Positions 12,045-20,794 of a stretch of 64,000 nucleotides of DNA are shown one piece after another. Position 1 is the first letter of the stretch, and the number at the start of each line of letters is the position of its first letter. The DNA comes from Arthrobacter sp. H16F315 (GTDB lineage Bacteria > Actinomycetota > Actinomycetes > Actinomycetales > Micrococcaceae). The notes under the pieces were generated by a model, which was not told where the DNA came from, did not search any database, and was given only the letters and a program-made list of their open reading frames with translations. Position numbers and translations under genes: made by a program. Where the stretch lies: the NCBI RefSeq assembly GCF_024124825.1, contig NZ_JAMXSS010000002.1:2046001-2110000 (forward strand), read 5' to 3'.

Positions 12045-13382
12045 ATGGAGTGGCTACTTCTCGCAGCAGGCTTGCTGCTCATCCTCGGTACCGGCTTTTT
12101 TGTAGCCGTTGAATTCTCCCTTGTTGCCTTGGACCAGGCCTCGGTCCAGCGGGCCGTGGACAACGGCGATACCGCCGCGGCGCCACTGCTCCGATGCCTT
12201 AAGTCCCTGTCCACCCAGCTCTCCAGCTGCCAGCTGGGCATTACCATCACCACCCTGCTCACCGGCTACGTGATGGAGCCATCGGTGGGCAAGCTGCTCG
12301 AAGCTCCGCTGGCTGCCCTGGGATTGCCGGCGGCGGCAGCGTCCTCGGTGTCCCTGGTCCTGGCGATGGCCCTCGCGACCCTGCTGTCCATGCTGATCGG
12401 CGAGCTGGTCCCGAAGAATATGGCAATTGCGCTGTCCTTCCAGGTCGGCAAGGCACTGGCCCGTCCGCAGCTGATGTTCACGGCGATCTTCAGGCCCGCC
12501 ATCGTGGTGCTCAACGGCTTCTCCAACAAGGTCCTGAATATTTTCGGCCTGGAAGCCAAGGAAGAGATTTCGGGTGCGCGGACTCCGGCCGAGCTGGCCT
12601 CCCTCGTGCGCCGCTCGGCGGCGATGGGCACCCTCGACGCCGGCACCGCCAACTTCATCGACCGGACGCTCAAGTTCTCGGGCCGGACTGCGGCGGACGT
12701 AATGACCCCGCGCATCAGGATCGAGACAATCGACGGCCACCAGCCGGTCTCGGACATCGTGGAAGCCGCACGCCGCACCGGATACTCCCGGTTCCCGATT
12801 ATCGGTGAGTCATCGGATGACATCCGCGGCGTGGTGCACATCAAAAAAGCCATTGCCGTTCCCGCGGACCGGCGCGCCAAGCTGGAGGCGGGCGCCATCA
12901 TGACTGATGTGCTCCGGGTTCCGGAAACCATCCACCTTGATGCCCTGTTGGCGGAACTCCGCGAAGGCAACCTGCAGCTGGCCGTTGTCCTGGATGAGTA
13001 CGGCGGGACCGCCGGTATCGCCACGCTGGAGGACCTTGTCGAGGAAATCGTCGGGGAAGTGGCCGATGAACACGACAAGGTCCGTCCCGGCCTGTTGCAG
13101 AGCGCCTCGGGCGACTGGTACTTCCCTGGCCTGCTTCGTCCCGATGAACTCTCCGAACAGATCCCGGGCCTGACCGTGCCCGATGAGTCTGCCTACGAAA
13201 CGGTGGGAGGCTACGTTATGAGCCAGCTGGGCAGGATTGCCGCTGTGGGGGACACCGTCGACGTCGTGGGGGGCACCTTGGCTGTGACCCGCATGGACGG
13301 GCGCAGGATTGATCGGATCTGCTTCAAGCCCGTCCCGGTGCACCGCGAGGAGCACTCCCGCGGCCAGGTAGGTGCCGCATGA
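12045..13382 (+). CDS. Hemolysin-family CNNM/CorC-type membrane protein (DUF21-CBS-CorC)
   Basis: A 445-residue protein of the CNNM/CorC (DUF21) family, implicated in Mg2+/Co2+ transport or efflux and often annotated as hemolysin. Residues 1-190 form the DUF21 membrane domain with MEWLLLAAGLLLILGTGFFV, SCQLGITITTLLTGYVMEPS and the conserved IGELVPKNMAIALS. Two CBS repeats follow (about 205-335, with AADVMTPRIRIETIDGH and VVLDEYGGTAGIATLEDLVE). A CorC/HlyC C-terminal domain ends the protein (about 350-430, with GLLRPDELSEQIPGLTVPDE). The stop overlaps the next gene's ATG by 4 bp (ATGA), so the two are translationally coupled, perhaps forming a heteromer. Confidence 0.92.
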   Translation: MEWLLLAAGLLLILGTGFFVAVEFSLVALDQASVQRAVDNGDTAAAPLLRCLKSLSTQLSSCQLGITITTLLTGYVMEPSVGKLLEAPLAALGLPAAAASSVSLVLAMALATLLSMLIGELVPKNMAIALSFQVGKALARPQLMFTAIFRPAIVVLNGFSNKVLNIFGLEAKEEISGARTPAELASLVRRSAAMGTLDAGTANFIDRTLKFSGRTAADVMTPRIRIETIDGHQPVSDIVEAARRTGYSRFPIIGESSDDIRGVVHIKKAIAVPADRRAKLEAGAIMTDVLRVPETIHLDALLAELREGNLQLAVVLDEYGGTAGIATLEDLVEEIVGEVADEHDKVRPGLLQSASGDWYFPGLLRPDELSEQIPGLTVPDESAYETVGGYVMSQLGRIAAVGDTVDVVGGTLAVTRMDGRRIDRICFKPVPVHREEHSRGQVGAA

Positions 13383-14446
13383 GCGACTGGGCAGGAATCC
13401 TCTGGCTTATTGTCCTGCTGCTGGGCAACGCTTTTTTCGTGGGCGCGGAGTTTGCAGTTATGTCCGCGCGCCGAAGCCAGATTGAGCCGCTCGCCGAGGC
13501 AGGATCCAAACGGGCGCAGACCACCCTGCTGGCGATGGAAAACGTCTCGTTGATGCTGGCCTGCGCGCAACTCGGGATCACGGTGTGTTCGCTGCTGATC
13601 CTGCAGGTGGCCGAGCCGGCCATCCACCACCTGATGGCAGTGCCGCTGGAGGCCGTGGGCATTCCGGTGGAGATCGCCGACATCGTCGCGTTCGCCGTCG
13701 CGCTGTTGCTGGTTACTTTCCTGCATGTCACTATCGGTGAGATGGTCCCGAAGAACATTTCGGTCTCGGTGGCGGACCGTGCAGCCTTGTTGCTGGCCCC
13801 GCCGCTGATTTTCATCGCGCGACTCGTGAAACCGGTGATCGTGGCGCTCAACTGGGCGGCCAACCACATCCTGAAACTTATGCGGATCGAGCCGAAGGAT
13901 GAGATCACGTCGTCCTTTACACTCGAGGAGGTCCAGTCGATCGTGCAGGAATCCACCCGCCATGGGCTGGTGGACGACGACGCCGGGCTGATCACCGGGG
14001 CGTTGGAGTTCTCTGAACACACGGCCTCGGATGTGATGGTCCCGCTCGACAAGCTGGTGATGCTGAAGGCGAACACCACGCCGGCGGAGTTTGAGAAGTC
14101 AGTCAGCCGCACCGGTTTTTCCCGCATTCCGATGCTCGACGACGACGGTATGCTCTCCGGCTATTTGCACATCAAGGACGTGCTGTCCATCCCGGACGCC
14201 GCGTACCACCTGCCCATCGCTGAGAGCCATATCCGGTCCCTGGCTAACCTGGCGATGAGCGACGAAATCGAGAAGGCCATGTCCGTGATGCAGCGCACCG
14301 GGTCGCATCTGGCGCGCGTGATTGGACCGGATGGCCTGACCCAGGGTGTGCTGTTCCTCGAGGACGTTATTGAGCAGTTGGTCGGGGAGATCCGAGACGC
14401 CACCCAGGCGACCGGCTACCGACGGCTGGGCCAGGACCAGCAGTAG
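13379..14446 (+). CDS. Hemolysin-family CNNM/CorC-type membrane protein lacking the CorC domain
   Basis: A 355-residue paralogue of the preceding gene, sharing the DUF21 membrane domain (AGILWLIVLLLGNAFFVGAE, ACAQLGITVCSLLILQVAEP, TIGEMVPKNISVSVADRAAL) and two CBS repeats (EHTASDVMVPLDKLVMLKAN; VLFLEDVIEQLVGEIRDATQ). The protein ends right after the second CBS, so unlike its partner it has no CorC/HlyC domain. Coupled tandem CNNM pairs in which only one member has the C-terminal domain are common in actinobacteria. Substrate unproven; divalent-cation handling is inferred from the family. It ends 7 bp before a 37-bp palindrome. Confidence 0.92.
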   Translation: MSDWAGILWLIVLLLGNAFFVGAEFAVMSARRSQIEPLAEAGSKRAQTTLLAMENVSLMLACAQLGITVCSLLILQVAEPAIHHLMAVPLEAVGIPVEIADIVAFAVALLLVTFLHVTIGEMVPKNISVSVADRAALLLAPPLIFIARLVKPVIVALNWAANHILKLMRIEPKDEITSSFTLEEVQSIVQESTRHGLVDDDAGLITGALEFSEHTASDVMVPLDKLVMLKANTTPAEFEKSVSRTGFSRIPMLDDDGMLSGYLHIKDVLSIPDAAYHLPIAESHIRSLANLAMSDEIEKAMSVMQRTGSHLARVIGPDGLTQGVLFLEDVIEQLVGEIRDATQATGYRRLGQDQQ

Positions 14447-14453
14447 GCTTCGG

Positions 14454-14490
14454 GTATCCCTAAATAGGAATCATTCCTATTTAGGGATAC
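14454..14490. promoter_or_regulatory. 37-bp perfect palindrome with Zur-like core, upstream of znuA
   Basis: GTATCCCTAAATAGGAAT at 14454-14471, a central C at 14472 and the exact complement at 14473-14490. The centre reads TAGGAATCATTCCTA, and the AATCATT core is that of actinobacterial Zur boxes (TGAAAATCATTTTCA type). It lies 54 bp before the znuA GTG, so zinc-dependent repression by the nearby Zur is the natural reading. A 16-18 bp stem just after the CNNM stop could also end transcription, although no T-run follows. Confidence 0.65.
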
Positions 14491-14543
14491 ACTCGACTTG
14501 TTGCTATTGCTCCTGATTCTCAATAACTGATCCGAGGTTACCC

Positions 14544-15509
14544 GTGCGTCGTCCTGCCGCCCGTGCCGTCGTTGCCGCCGTCGCCGGCATCACCTTGATG
14601 CTGACCGCCTGCACCCCAACACCGCGGAACTCCGCTGCGGGTGCGGGCGACGGAATCGTCGACGTCGTCGCCTCCACAAGTGTGTTCGGCAACATCGTGG
14701 GCACCATCGGAGGGGACAAGGTGCGGGTGACTTCCATCATTTCGCGCACCAGCCAGGACCCGCACTCTTATGAAGCCACTACGCAGGACAAGCTGGCTGT
14801 GTCCAAGGCCGAGCTGGTGGTGGAGAACGGCGGGGGCTACGACGACTTCCTGCAGAAGCTGGCCGAGGACACGGGACTGGACCACAACAACATCCTCAAT
14901 GCCGTGGAGCTCTCCGGGCTGGCCCCGGAGGAGCCGGCAGGCGCGTCGGCAGGTGCCGATGACCAGACACACGGCCATGGCGGCAGCGGCTTCAACGAGC
15001 ATGTCTGGTACAGCCTGCCTGCCATGGCCAGGCTGGCTGATGCCGTCGCGGCGAAGCTGGGCGAGCTTGAACCGTCCGGGGCCGGAACTTTCCGCAGCAA
15101 TGCTGCGGCGTTCAAGAATTCACTCGGCGGGCTCGAAACCAGGCTGGCGGAAATCAAGGCCAGCACCGGCGTGGCGCCCGTTGCCGTGACGGAACCCGTG
15201 CCGCTCTACCTGTTGGAGGCTGCCGGCTTGGAAAACCAGACCCCGGCCGACTACACCACCGCAATCGAAGAAGACACGGATGTCCCGCCGGCGGTGCTCA
15301 AAGCCACGACCGACCTCATGGGCTCGGGCAACATCAGGCTGCTTGCCTATAACCAGCAGACCGAAGGTCCGCAAACGGCCGCCGTCAAAGACGCGGCAGC
15401 GGCCGCTGGGGTCCCGGTCGTGAACTTCAGTGAGACGCTGACGGAGGGCAACAGCTATCTGCAGTGGATGACGGACAACGTCGACAACATCGCCAAGGCC
15501 CTGGCCTAA
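14544..15509 (+). CDS. znuA: Zinc/manganese ABC transporter substrate-binding lipoprotein (ZnuA/TroA family)
   Basis: A 321-residue cluster A-I binding protein. The signal sequence ends at a lipobox LTAC (Cys23), so it is a membrane-anchored lipoprotein. Family features: VVASTSVFGNIVGTIGGDKV, the metal-ligand region SQDPHSYEATTQDKLAVSKA (His), a short His-rich stretch TQHGHGG-like at about residue 130-137 (THGHGGSG), then NEHVWYSLPAMARLADAVAA and a C-terminal VVNFSETLTEGNSYLQWM. It delivers the cation to the ABC permease encoded just downstream. Zinc rather than manganese is favoured by the His-rich stretch, the Zur-like palindrome before the gene and the Zur gene at the end of the cluster. 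Start is GTG at 14544. Confidence 0.92.
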   Translation: MRRPAARAVVAAVAGITLMLTACTPTPRNSAAGAGDGIVDVVASTSVFGNIVGTIGGDKVRVTSIISRTSQDPHSYEATTQDKLAVSKAELVVENGGGYDDFLQKLAEDTGLDHNNILNAVELSGLAPEEPAGASAGADDQTHGHGGSGFNEHVWYSLPAMARLADAVAAKLGELEPSGAGTFRSNAAAFKNSLGGLETRLAEIKASTGVAPVAVTEPVPLYLLEAAGLENQTPADYTTAIEEDTDVPPAVLKATTDLMGSGNIRLLAYNQQTEGPQTAAVKDAAAAAGVPVVNFSETLTEGNSYLQWMTDNVDNIAKALA

Positions 15510-15542
15510 AACGCCGCCCCCGGCGGCAGGACCACCGGCGCA

Positions 15543-15564
15543 GGCCCGCGGGTAGCCGCGGGCC
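15543..15564 (+). terminator. Hairpin between znuA and znuC
   Basis: GGCCCGCGG at 15543-15551 pairs with 15556-15564 around GTAG. No T-run follows, so it is more likely an attenuator or mRNA-stabilising hairpin that lowers transporter expression relative to the binding protein than a full terminator. Confidence 0.4.
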
Positions 15565-15672
15565 TAAGATGGGCGGGACAGTGCTAACAGGCCCCTGGCC
15601 GGACCCGCCGATCCGACAGTCCACCCAGAGAACGCGAGTCCCGGGCTTGCGAAGAATTCGAGGAAACCCAAG

Positions 15673-16488
15673 TTGACACCCGTAGTGAGCCTCCGTGGGG
15701 CCTCCCTGACGTTCGGCAAGCGGACGTTGTGGGAGGGCCTGGACCTGGACATTAATCCGGGCGAATTCTTCGCTGTGCTCGGACCTAACGGCAGTGGAAA
15801 AACGACCTTCCTCAAGGTCCTGCTGGGACTGCAGGAGCTGAGCTCCGGCTCGGCCGTGCTCGCCGGCCGGCCTGTAGAGCGGGGCAGCCGGGGGATCGGC
15901 TACGTTCCGCAGCAGAAATCCTTTGATCCCGACACACCCCTGCGCGCCCGCGACCTCGTTGGGCTGGGCGTTGACGGCCACCGGTGGGGACTGCGGCTGG
16001 GCGCGGCAAAGGTGAACCGCCGGATCGATGAGCTCCTCGAGCTGGTGGGGGCATCCGACTACGCGATGGTCCCGGTGGGCCAGCTGTCCGGCGGCGAGCA
16101 GCAGCGGCTGCGGGTGGCGCAGGCACTGGCGACCGACCCGCAGGTGCTGCTGTGCGACGAGCCACTGCTGTCCCTGGACCTCCAGCACCAGCAGGCCGTG
16201 AGTGCGCTCATCAACCGGCAGTGCCATGACCGGGACAGTGCTGTGGTTTTTGTCACGCACGAGATCAACCCGATCATGGACTATGTTGACCGGGTTCTTT
16301 ACCTGGCCGGCGGACGGTTCCGGGTGGGCCCGCCAGAGGAAGTTATGACCACCGAGGTCCTCTCAGATCTCTACGACAGCCACGTCGAAGTGATCCACGC
16401 CAACGGACGGCTGATTGTGGTCGGGCTGCCGGACGGCGCCACGCATCACCACGAGGACACCCATGTGGTGGCGGGGGAGGTGGGCTAA
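15673..16488 (+). CDS. znuC: Zinc ABC transporter ATP-binding protein (ZnuC family)
   Basis: A 271-residue ATPase of the metal-ion ABC family. Walker A is GPNGSGKT (residues 37-44), the signature is LSGGEQQR (about 138-145), Walker B is VLLCDEP, and the switch His is in FVTHE. The C-terminus carries HHHEDTH, probably metal-interacting. The start is TTG at 15673, preceded by GAGGAAA; no ATG or GTG fits the family N-terminus. The stop TAA and the permease ATG at 16489 are adjacent, so the two are co-translated. It powers uptake of zinc handed over by the upstream lipoprotein. Confidence 0.92.
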   Translation: MTPVVSLRGASLTFGKRTLWEGLDLDINPGEFFAVLGPNGSGKTTFLKVLLGLQELSSGSAVLAGRPVERGSRGIGYVPQQKSFDPDTPLRARDLVGLGVDGHRWGLRLGAAKVNRRIDELLELVGASDYAMVPVGQLSGGEQQRLRVAQALATDPQVLLCDEPLLSLDLQHQQAVSALINRQCHDRDSAVVFVTHEINPIMDYVDRVLYLAGGRFRVGPPEEVMTTEVLSDLYDSHVEVIHANGRLIVVGLPDGATHHHEDTHVVAGEVG

Positions 16489-17379
16489 ATGGACCTCGAA
16501 AGCCTGCTGGCATCAATCTTCAACTTCGAGAACTACGGCGAATTGCTCGCACTGGTCCAGAATTCCCTCTGGGCCGGGGCGGTCCTGGGCCTGCTCGGCG
16601 GACTGATGGGAACCTTCGTAATGAAGCGGGACCTCGCCTTCGCCGTCCACGGAATCTCAGAACTCTCCTTTGCCGGTGCCGCCTTTGCCTTGCTGATCGG
16701 GGCTGACATCATCCTGGGCTCCCTGGTGGGATCCATTGTGGCGGCGCTGCTGCTGGGCCTGCTGGGAGTCCGGGCCCGGGACAAAAACTCGATCATCGGC
16801 GTTATTATGCCGTTCGGCCTGGGCCTGGGCATCCTTTTCCTCTCCCTTTACGAGGGCCGGGCCGCCAATAAGTTCGGGCTGCTGACCGGACAGATCGTCT
16901 CCGTCGGAACCGTCCAGCTCCAGGTGCTGGCTGTGGTTGCCGTCGTCGTTATGCTTGCCCTGGTTGGCATCTGGCGGCCGCTGACCTTCGCCAGTGTGGA
17001 CCCCGACGTTGCGTCCGCGCGCGGCGTGCCCGTGCGGGCGCTTGCCCTCGGGTTTATGCTGCTGCTCGGCGTCAGCGTTGCGCTTTCCATCCAGATTGTT
17101 GGCGCCCTGCTGGTGCTGGCACTGCTGATCACACCGGCTGCTGCGGCCATGCGGGTGACGTCTTCACCCGGGCTGGTGGCAATCCTCAGCGTGGCGTTCG
17201 CCATGACGGCCACGGTGGGGGGCATAATGCTGGCCCTCGGCGGGCGGATCCCCATTAGTCCGTATGTGACGACGCTGTCGTTCCTGATCTACGTCATCTG
17301 CCGGGTAGTTGGCGGGGTCCGGGCCAAACGCGGACTGAATGGACGGGTACTGCGGGATGCCGCCGTGCCGGCGGCCTGA
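16489..17379 (+). CDS. znuB: Zinc ABC transporter permease (ZnuB family)
   Basis: A 296-residue polytopic membrane protein of the ABC-3 metal permease family with about eight hydrophobic helices. Typical segments are SLWAGAVLGLLGGLMGTFVM, DLAFAVHGISELSFAGAAFA and VQIVGALLVLALLITPAAAA-like (IQIVGALLVLALLITPAAAA). It starts directly after the znuC stop. It forms the membrane channel of the zinc importer. The last gene of the run, it ends 13 bp from the convergent zur gene, so the system and its regulator are arranged tail to tail. Confidence 0.93.
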   Translation: MDLESLLASIFNFENYGELLALVQNSLWAGAVLGLLGGLMGTFVMKRDLAFAVHGISELSFAGAAFALLIGADIILGSLVGSIVAALLLGLLGVRARDKNSIIGVIMPFGLGLGILFLSLYEGRAANKFGLLTGQIVSVGTVQLQVLAVVAVVVMLALVGIWRPLTFASVDPDVASARGVPVRALALGFMLLLGVSVALSIQIVGALLVLALLITPAAAAMRVTSSPGLVAILSVAFAMTATVGGIMLALGGRIPISPYVTTLSFLIYVICRVVGGVRAKRGLNGRVLRDAAVPAA

Positions 17380-17392
17380 GCTGTCGCCGGCG

Positions 17393-17866
17393 TTACTTCC
17401 CAGCCCGGCGGGCAGTGCAATCCGGGCAAAGCCCGAAGATCTCGACGGTGTGTTCCACCACTGTGAAACCGTGTTCGGTTGCCGTCCGCGCGGCCCAGGC
17501 CTCGACGGCGGGGGCCTCGACTTCGACGGCCTTGCCGCAGGCGCGGCACAGCAGATGGTGGTGGTGCCCGGTGACGGCGCAGCGGCGGTACACGGCTTCG
17601 CCGTCGGCGTTCCGGAGGACATCCACCAGGCCCTCGTCCGAGAGGGACTGCAGGATCCGGTATGAGGTGGCTAGGGACACCGAGGTGCCGCGGTCCTGCA
17701 AAATCCTGTGCAGCTCCTGGGTGCTGACGAAGTCGGTCAGTTCGTCCAGGACGGCGCTGACCGCGAGGCGCTGCCTGGTGACACGCTGCTCCTTGGCCGG
17801 GCCAGGGGCAGGGGCCGGGGCAGGCACCGTAGCCCGGGCGCCGTCGGCGGAGGCGCCTTGGGACAT
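17393..17866 (-). CDS. zur: Fur-family transcriptional regulator, Zur-like
   Basis: A 157-residue Fur-family repressor from the ATG at 17866; a TTG 15 codons upstream is also in frame. The winged helix covers about residues 25-85 (RQRLAVSAVLDELTDFVSTQ, ATSYRILQSLSDEGLVDVLR). The metal-binding C-terminal half has GHHHHLLCRACGKAVEVEAP and a second Cys pair in GLCPDCTA, so the structural zinc site is complete, plus the His-rich sensory motif. Zinc specificity is inferred from the facing zinc ABC genes and the AATCATT-centred palindrome in front of them. The N-terminal Ala/Pro-rich tail before the winged helix is unusual but occurs in related actinobacteria. Confidence 0.88.
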   Translation of the reverse strand: MSQGASADGARATVPAPAPAPGPAKEQRVTRQRLAVSAVLDELTDFVSTQELHRILQDRGTSVSLATSYRILQSLSDEGLVDVLRNADGEAVYRRCAVTGHHHHLLCRACGKAVEVEAPAVEAWAARTATEHGFTVVEHTVEIFGLCPDCTARRAGK

Positions 17867-17971
17867 GGTGGAACTCGCTTCGCTGGAGGTCTGGATACGG
17901 TGTGATGGCAAGGTCCCAGATTACCAGCCGGGCACATGGACACCGCCGGGCCAGGACCTTAGGCTGGCCTG

Positions 17972-18628
17972 ATGTTGCTCACGAAGTTCACCCATGCCTG
18001 TGTCCGGCTCGAGAAGGACGGCAAGGTGCTGGTGTTCGACCCCGGGACCTTCTCGGAAACAGACCGGGCCCTCGCCGGCGCGGATGCGGTGCTGATCACC
18101 CATGAACACGCCGACCACATCGATGTCGAGGCCGTTACTGCCGCACTTCTTGCCGGCGCCACCCTGCAGCTTTTCGCGCCGGCCGGGGTCGCGGCGAAAC
18201 TGCGGGAAAAGGCGCCCGAGGCGGCGTCTAGGGTCCACCCGGTGGAACCCGGCGACGAGTTTGGAACGGCCGGGTTCGCCGTCCGGAGTTTCGGCGGGCA
18301 GCACGCACTGATCCATCCGCAGATTCCGGTGGTGGCCAATATCGGCTACCTCGTGGACGGGAACGTCTACCACCCGGGCGATTCCTTCATTGTGCCCGAT
18401 GGTGTGGACGTCCGGACCCTGCTGGTACCGATCCACGGGCCCTGGAGCAAGGTGGGGGAGGTCATTGATTTCGTGATCGGCGTCCGGGCCCGGAAGGCCT
18501 ACCCGATCCACGATGCCCTGCTCAATGAGAGCGGGCGCGGACTGGTGGAAGGGCATGTGTCCCGCTTCGGAGCCAAGTACGGCACCGAGTACCTGCACCT
18601 CTCGACCGGTGACGCAGTGGAGGTTTAG
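17972..18628 (+). CDS. MBL-fold metallohydrolase (UlaG-like)
   Basis: A 218-residue metallo-beta-lactamase-fold protein. The metal-binding motif H-x-H-x-D-H is present as THEHADHID (residues about 44-52), followed by a conserved GGQHALIH (about 110) and NVYHPGDSFIVPDGVD (about 130). It resembles the short UlaG/YtkL-type hydrolases widespread in actinobacteria; the substrate is unknown. TAGGCT at 17960-17965 followed by 6 nt and then ATG is the usual geometry of a leaderless actinobacterial transcript; there is no ribosome-binding site. It faces a convergent PLP enzyme 13 bp away. Confidence 0.88.
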   Translation: MLLTKFTHACVRLEKDGKVLVFDPGTFSETDRALAGADAVLITHEHADHIDVEAVTAALLAGATLQLFAPAGVAAKLREKAPEAASRVHPVEPGDEFGTAGFAVRSFGGQHALIHPQIPVVANIGYLVDGNVYHPGDSFIVPDGVDVRTLLVPIHGPWSKVGEVIDFVIGVRARKAYPIHDALLNESGRGLVEGHVSRFGAKYGTEYLHLSTGDAVEV

Positions 18629-18641
18629 GAAGGCGTTCAGC

Positions 18642-19769
18642 CTAGGACGGCCAGGCTCCGCTGGCGAAGAATTCCCGGATGGTCGCTTCATGCGGTTCGG
18701 GGTCGAGGCCTTGGGACCGCAGCCAGTCCGGGCTGTAGTAGTTTCCGGCGTAGCGGTCTCCGCCGTCGCACATCAGGGACACCACGCTGCCCCGGTGTCC
18801 CTGGGCGATCATCTCTGCGATGAGTTGCCACACACCCCACAGGTTGGTTCCAGTGGAAGGGCCGGCGTGCAGGCCGGCATGGACAAGCAGGTGCCGCATC
18901 GCGGCCACCGACGCCGCGTCCGGAACCGGGATCATGTGGTCAATGACGGCCGGGACGAAGCTGGGTTCCAGCCGCGCCCGGCCGATGCCTTCGATCCGTG
19001 ACGGCTGGCATTCGCCGGCCGGCGCGGCGAGCGCGGCCCTGCCGGGCACCGGCGTGCTGGCGGGCGTGCCCCGGCTTTCCAGCCAGCCGGGGTAAAACGC
19101 TGAATTCTCCGGATCCACGACGGCCAGTTCGGTGTTGTGGCGGTGATACCGGAGATAGCGGCCGATGGTTGCGCTGGTGCCGCCGGTGCCGGCGCCAACC
19201 ACGATCCAGCGGGGGACCGGGTGCTCTTCCAAGGCGAGCTGGTCGAAGATTGACTCGGCAATGTTGTTGTTGCCCCGCCAATCCGTGGCACGCTCGGCAT
19301 AGGTGAACTGGTCCATGTAGTGGCCGTTGGTCCGCCGTGCGAGTTCCGCGGCCGCCTCATAAACCTCCGAGGCGTGGTCCACCAGCAGGCAGGAACCGCC
19401 GAACTGTTCGATCAGTGCGATTTTCTCGCGGCTCGTGGTCCGGGCCATCACCGCAATGAACGGCAGCCCAAGCAGCCGGGCGAAGTAGGCTTCGGAGACT
19501 GCCGTGCTGCCGCTGGAGGCTTCAACAATCGTGGTGCCTTCGCAGATCCAGCCGTTCACCAGCCCGAACAGGAACAGCGAGCGGGCCAGCCGATGCTTAA
19601 GGCTTCCGGTCCGGTGGGTCGACTCGTCCTTGAGGTAGAGCCGGACGCCCCACTGTTCGGGCAGCGGGACCGAGTACAAGTGTGTGTCGGCGGAGCGGTT
19701 GTTCTCTGCGTTGACTCTGCGAATGGCCTCATCGGCCCAGGCCCTGTCCTGCTCTCGCGCTGTGATCAC
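18642..19769 (-). CDS. cds1: PLP-dependent L-cysteine desulfhydrase, Cds1-like
   Basis: A 375-residue fold-type II PLP enzyme of the cysteine synthase family. The PLP lysine lies in [13 protein letters not shown] (about residue 58), the cofactor-binding Ser/Thr loop in [19 protein letters not shown], and the phosphate loop in [20 protein letters not shown]. It differs from CysK/CysM and resembles actinobacterial Cds1 (Rv3684 type), which converts L-cysteine to pyruvate, ammonia and H2S; that assignment is from family similarity. It is divergent from a 3-mercaptopyruvate sulfurtransferase gene with only 48 bp between the starts, which supports a joint role in cysteine catabolism or sulfide/persulfide production. 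Confidence 0.8.
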   Translation of the reverse strand: MITAREQDRAWADEAIRRVNAENNRSADTHLYSVPLPEQWGVRLYLKDESTHRTGSLKHRLARSLFLFGLVNGWICEGTTIVEASSGSTAVSEAYFARLLGLPFIAVMARTTSREKIALIEQFGGSCLLVDHASEVYEAAAELARRTNGHYMDQFTYAERATDWRGNNNIAESIFDQLALEEHPVPRWIVVGAGTGGTSATIGRYLRYHRHNTELAVVDPENSAFYPGWLESRGTPASTPVPGRAALAAPAGECQPSRIEGIGRARLEPSFVPAVIDHMIPVPDAASVAAMRHLLVHAGLHAGPSTGTNLWGVWQLIAEMIAQGHRGSVVSLMCDGGDRYAGNYYSPDWLRSQGLDPEPHEATIREFFASGAWPS

Positions 19770-19817
19770 CGCACAAGCCTGCCTGCGGCGCCAGATTCCC
19801 CTGGTTAGAGTTGGGGC

Positions 19818-20696
19818 ATGCAGACCCTTATGGACGTCGCGGCCCTACATAACCGCCTCGGCGCAGACAGCATGGAACGGCGGACCGTGTTGCTTGATGT
19901 GCGCTGGGCGCTCGGCGACCCGAACGGCCGGGAGCACTACCTCGCCGAACACCTGCCCGGGGCGGTCTTTGTGGACCTCGCCAATGAACTGGCCGGGCCC
20001 GCGGACCCGCGCCGCGGCCGCCACCCGCTTCCGAGCCGGGGCCACTTCCAACGATCAGCCCGCTCCTGGGGCATCCGCACCGGCGATGTTGTGGTTGTTT
20101 ATGACAACAGCGGCAACCTCGCCGCCGCCCGGCTCTGGTGGATGCTCCGCCAGGCCGGGGTCCGCGATGTCTGCCTGCTCGACGGCGGCCTGGCCGCCTG
20201 GCTCGACGCGGGCTTCGACGTCGAAAGCGGAGAACCTGCAACGGGGCAAGGCGACGTGGTGCTGACGGGGCCTGCCATGGAGGTGGTTGACGCGGGCCAG
20301 GCGGCAACGTGGGGGCAGCACGGACTGCTGCTCGATGCCCGGGCGGGGGAGAGATACCGCGGCGAATTCGAGCCGGTGGATCCGCGAGCCGGCCATATTC
20401 CGGGCGCCGTGAGCGCACCCACCACGGCCAACCTTGGAGCGGATGGTAAGTTCCTGCCCCCGGATGTGTTGCGGGAACGCTTCGCCGGTCTCGGGGCGCG
20501 CGCCGACGTGCCCATCGCGGTCTACTGCGGATCCGGCGTCACGGCGGCCCACGAAATTGCAGCCCTTGAGATCGCCGGGTTTCCTGCTGCGTTGTATCCG
20601 GGCTCGTTCTCCGAGTGGTGCAACAGTGTTTCCCACCCTGTGGTGACCGGGGACGAGCCGTACGGCGGGAACAGTTCCGGGGACTCACCGCGCTAG
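19818..20696 (+). CDS. sseA: Thiosulfate/3-mercaptopyruvate sulfurtransferase (tandem rhodanese, SseA-like)
   Basis: A 292-residue protein of two rhodanese domains. The N-terminal domain (1-140) has [20 protein letters not shown] and the substrate loop [20 protein letters not shown]; the C-terminal domain carries the active-site loop [11 protein letters not shown], with the catalytic Cys and the CGSGVTA form typical of 3-mercaptopyruvate sulfurtransferases. It moves sulfane sulfur from mercaptopyruvate or thiosulfate to thiol acceptors. TAGAGT followed by 6 nt and then ATG, with no ribosome-binding site, suggests a leaderless transcript. It is divergent from the Cds1-like gene. Confidence 0.9.
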   Translation: MQTLMDVAALHNRLGADSMERRTVLLDVRWALGDPNGREHYLAEHLPGAVFVDLANELAGPADPRRGRHPLPSRGHFQRSARSWGIRTGDVVVVYDNSGNLAAARLWWMLRQAGVRDVCLLDGGLAAWLDAGFDVESGEPATGQGDVVLTGPAMEVVDAGQAATWGQHGLLLDARAGERYRGEFEPVDPRAGHIPGAVSAPTTANLGADGKFLPPDVLRERFAGLGARADVPIAVYCGSGVTAAHEIAALEIAGFPAALYPGSFSEWCNSVSHPVVTGDEPYGGNSSGDSPR

Positions 20697-20755
20697 CCAT
20701 TCGTTCGTATTCCCGCCCCGGCCCGGACTGTGGCTCTTGCCGTGGTGCCCACCCC

Positions 20756-20793
20756 TTGACAATCCCTCGACCATTTAGTTAACTACTTAACGA
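20756..20793 (+). promoter_or_regulatory. marR promoter with overlapping operator
   Basis: TTGACA at 20756-20761 and TTAACT at 20779-20784 with a 17-bp spacer form a near-consensus promoter. GTTAA-CTAC-TTAAC (20778-20791) is an inverted repeat over the -10 and start site, and TAGTTAACTA is itself palindromic. Autorepression by the MarR protein is likely. The start codon is only 10 nt after the -10 and no ribosome-binding site is visible, consistent with a leaderless mRNA. Confidence 0.65.
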
Positions 20794-20794
20794 A

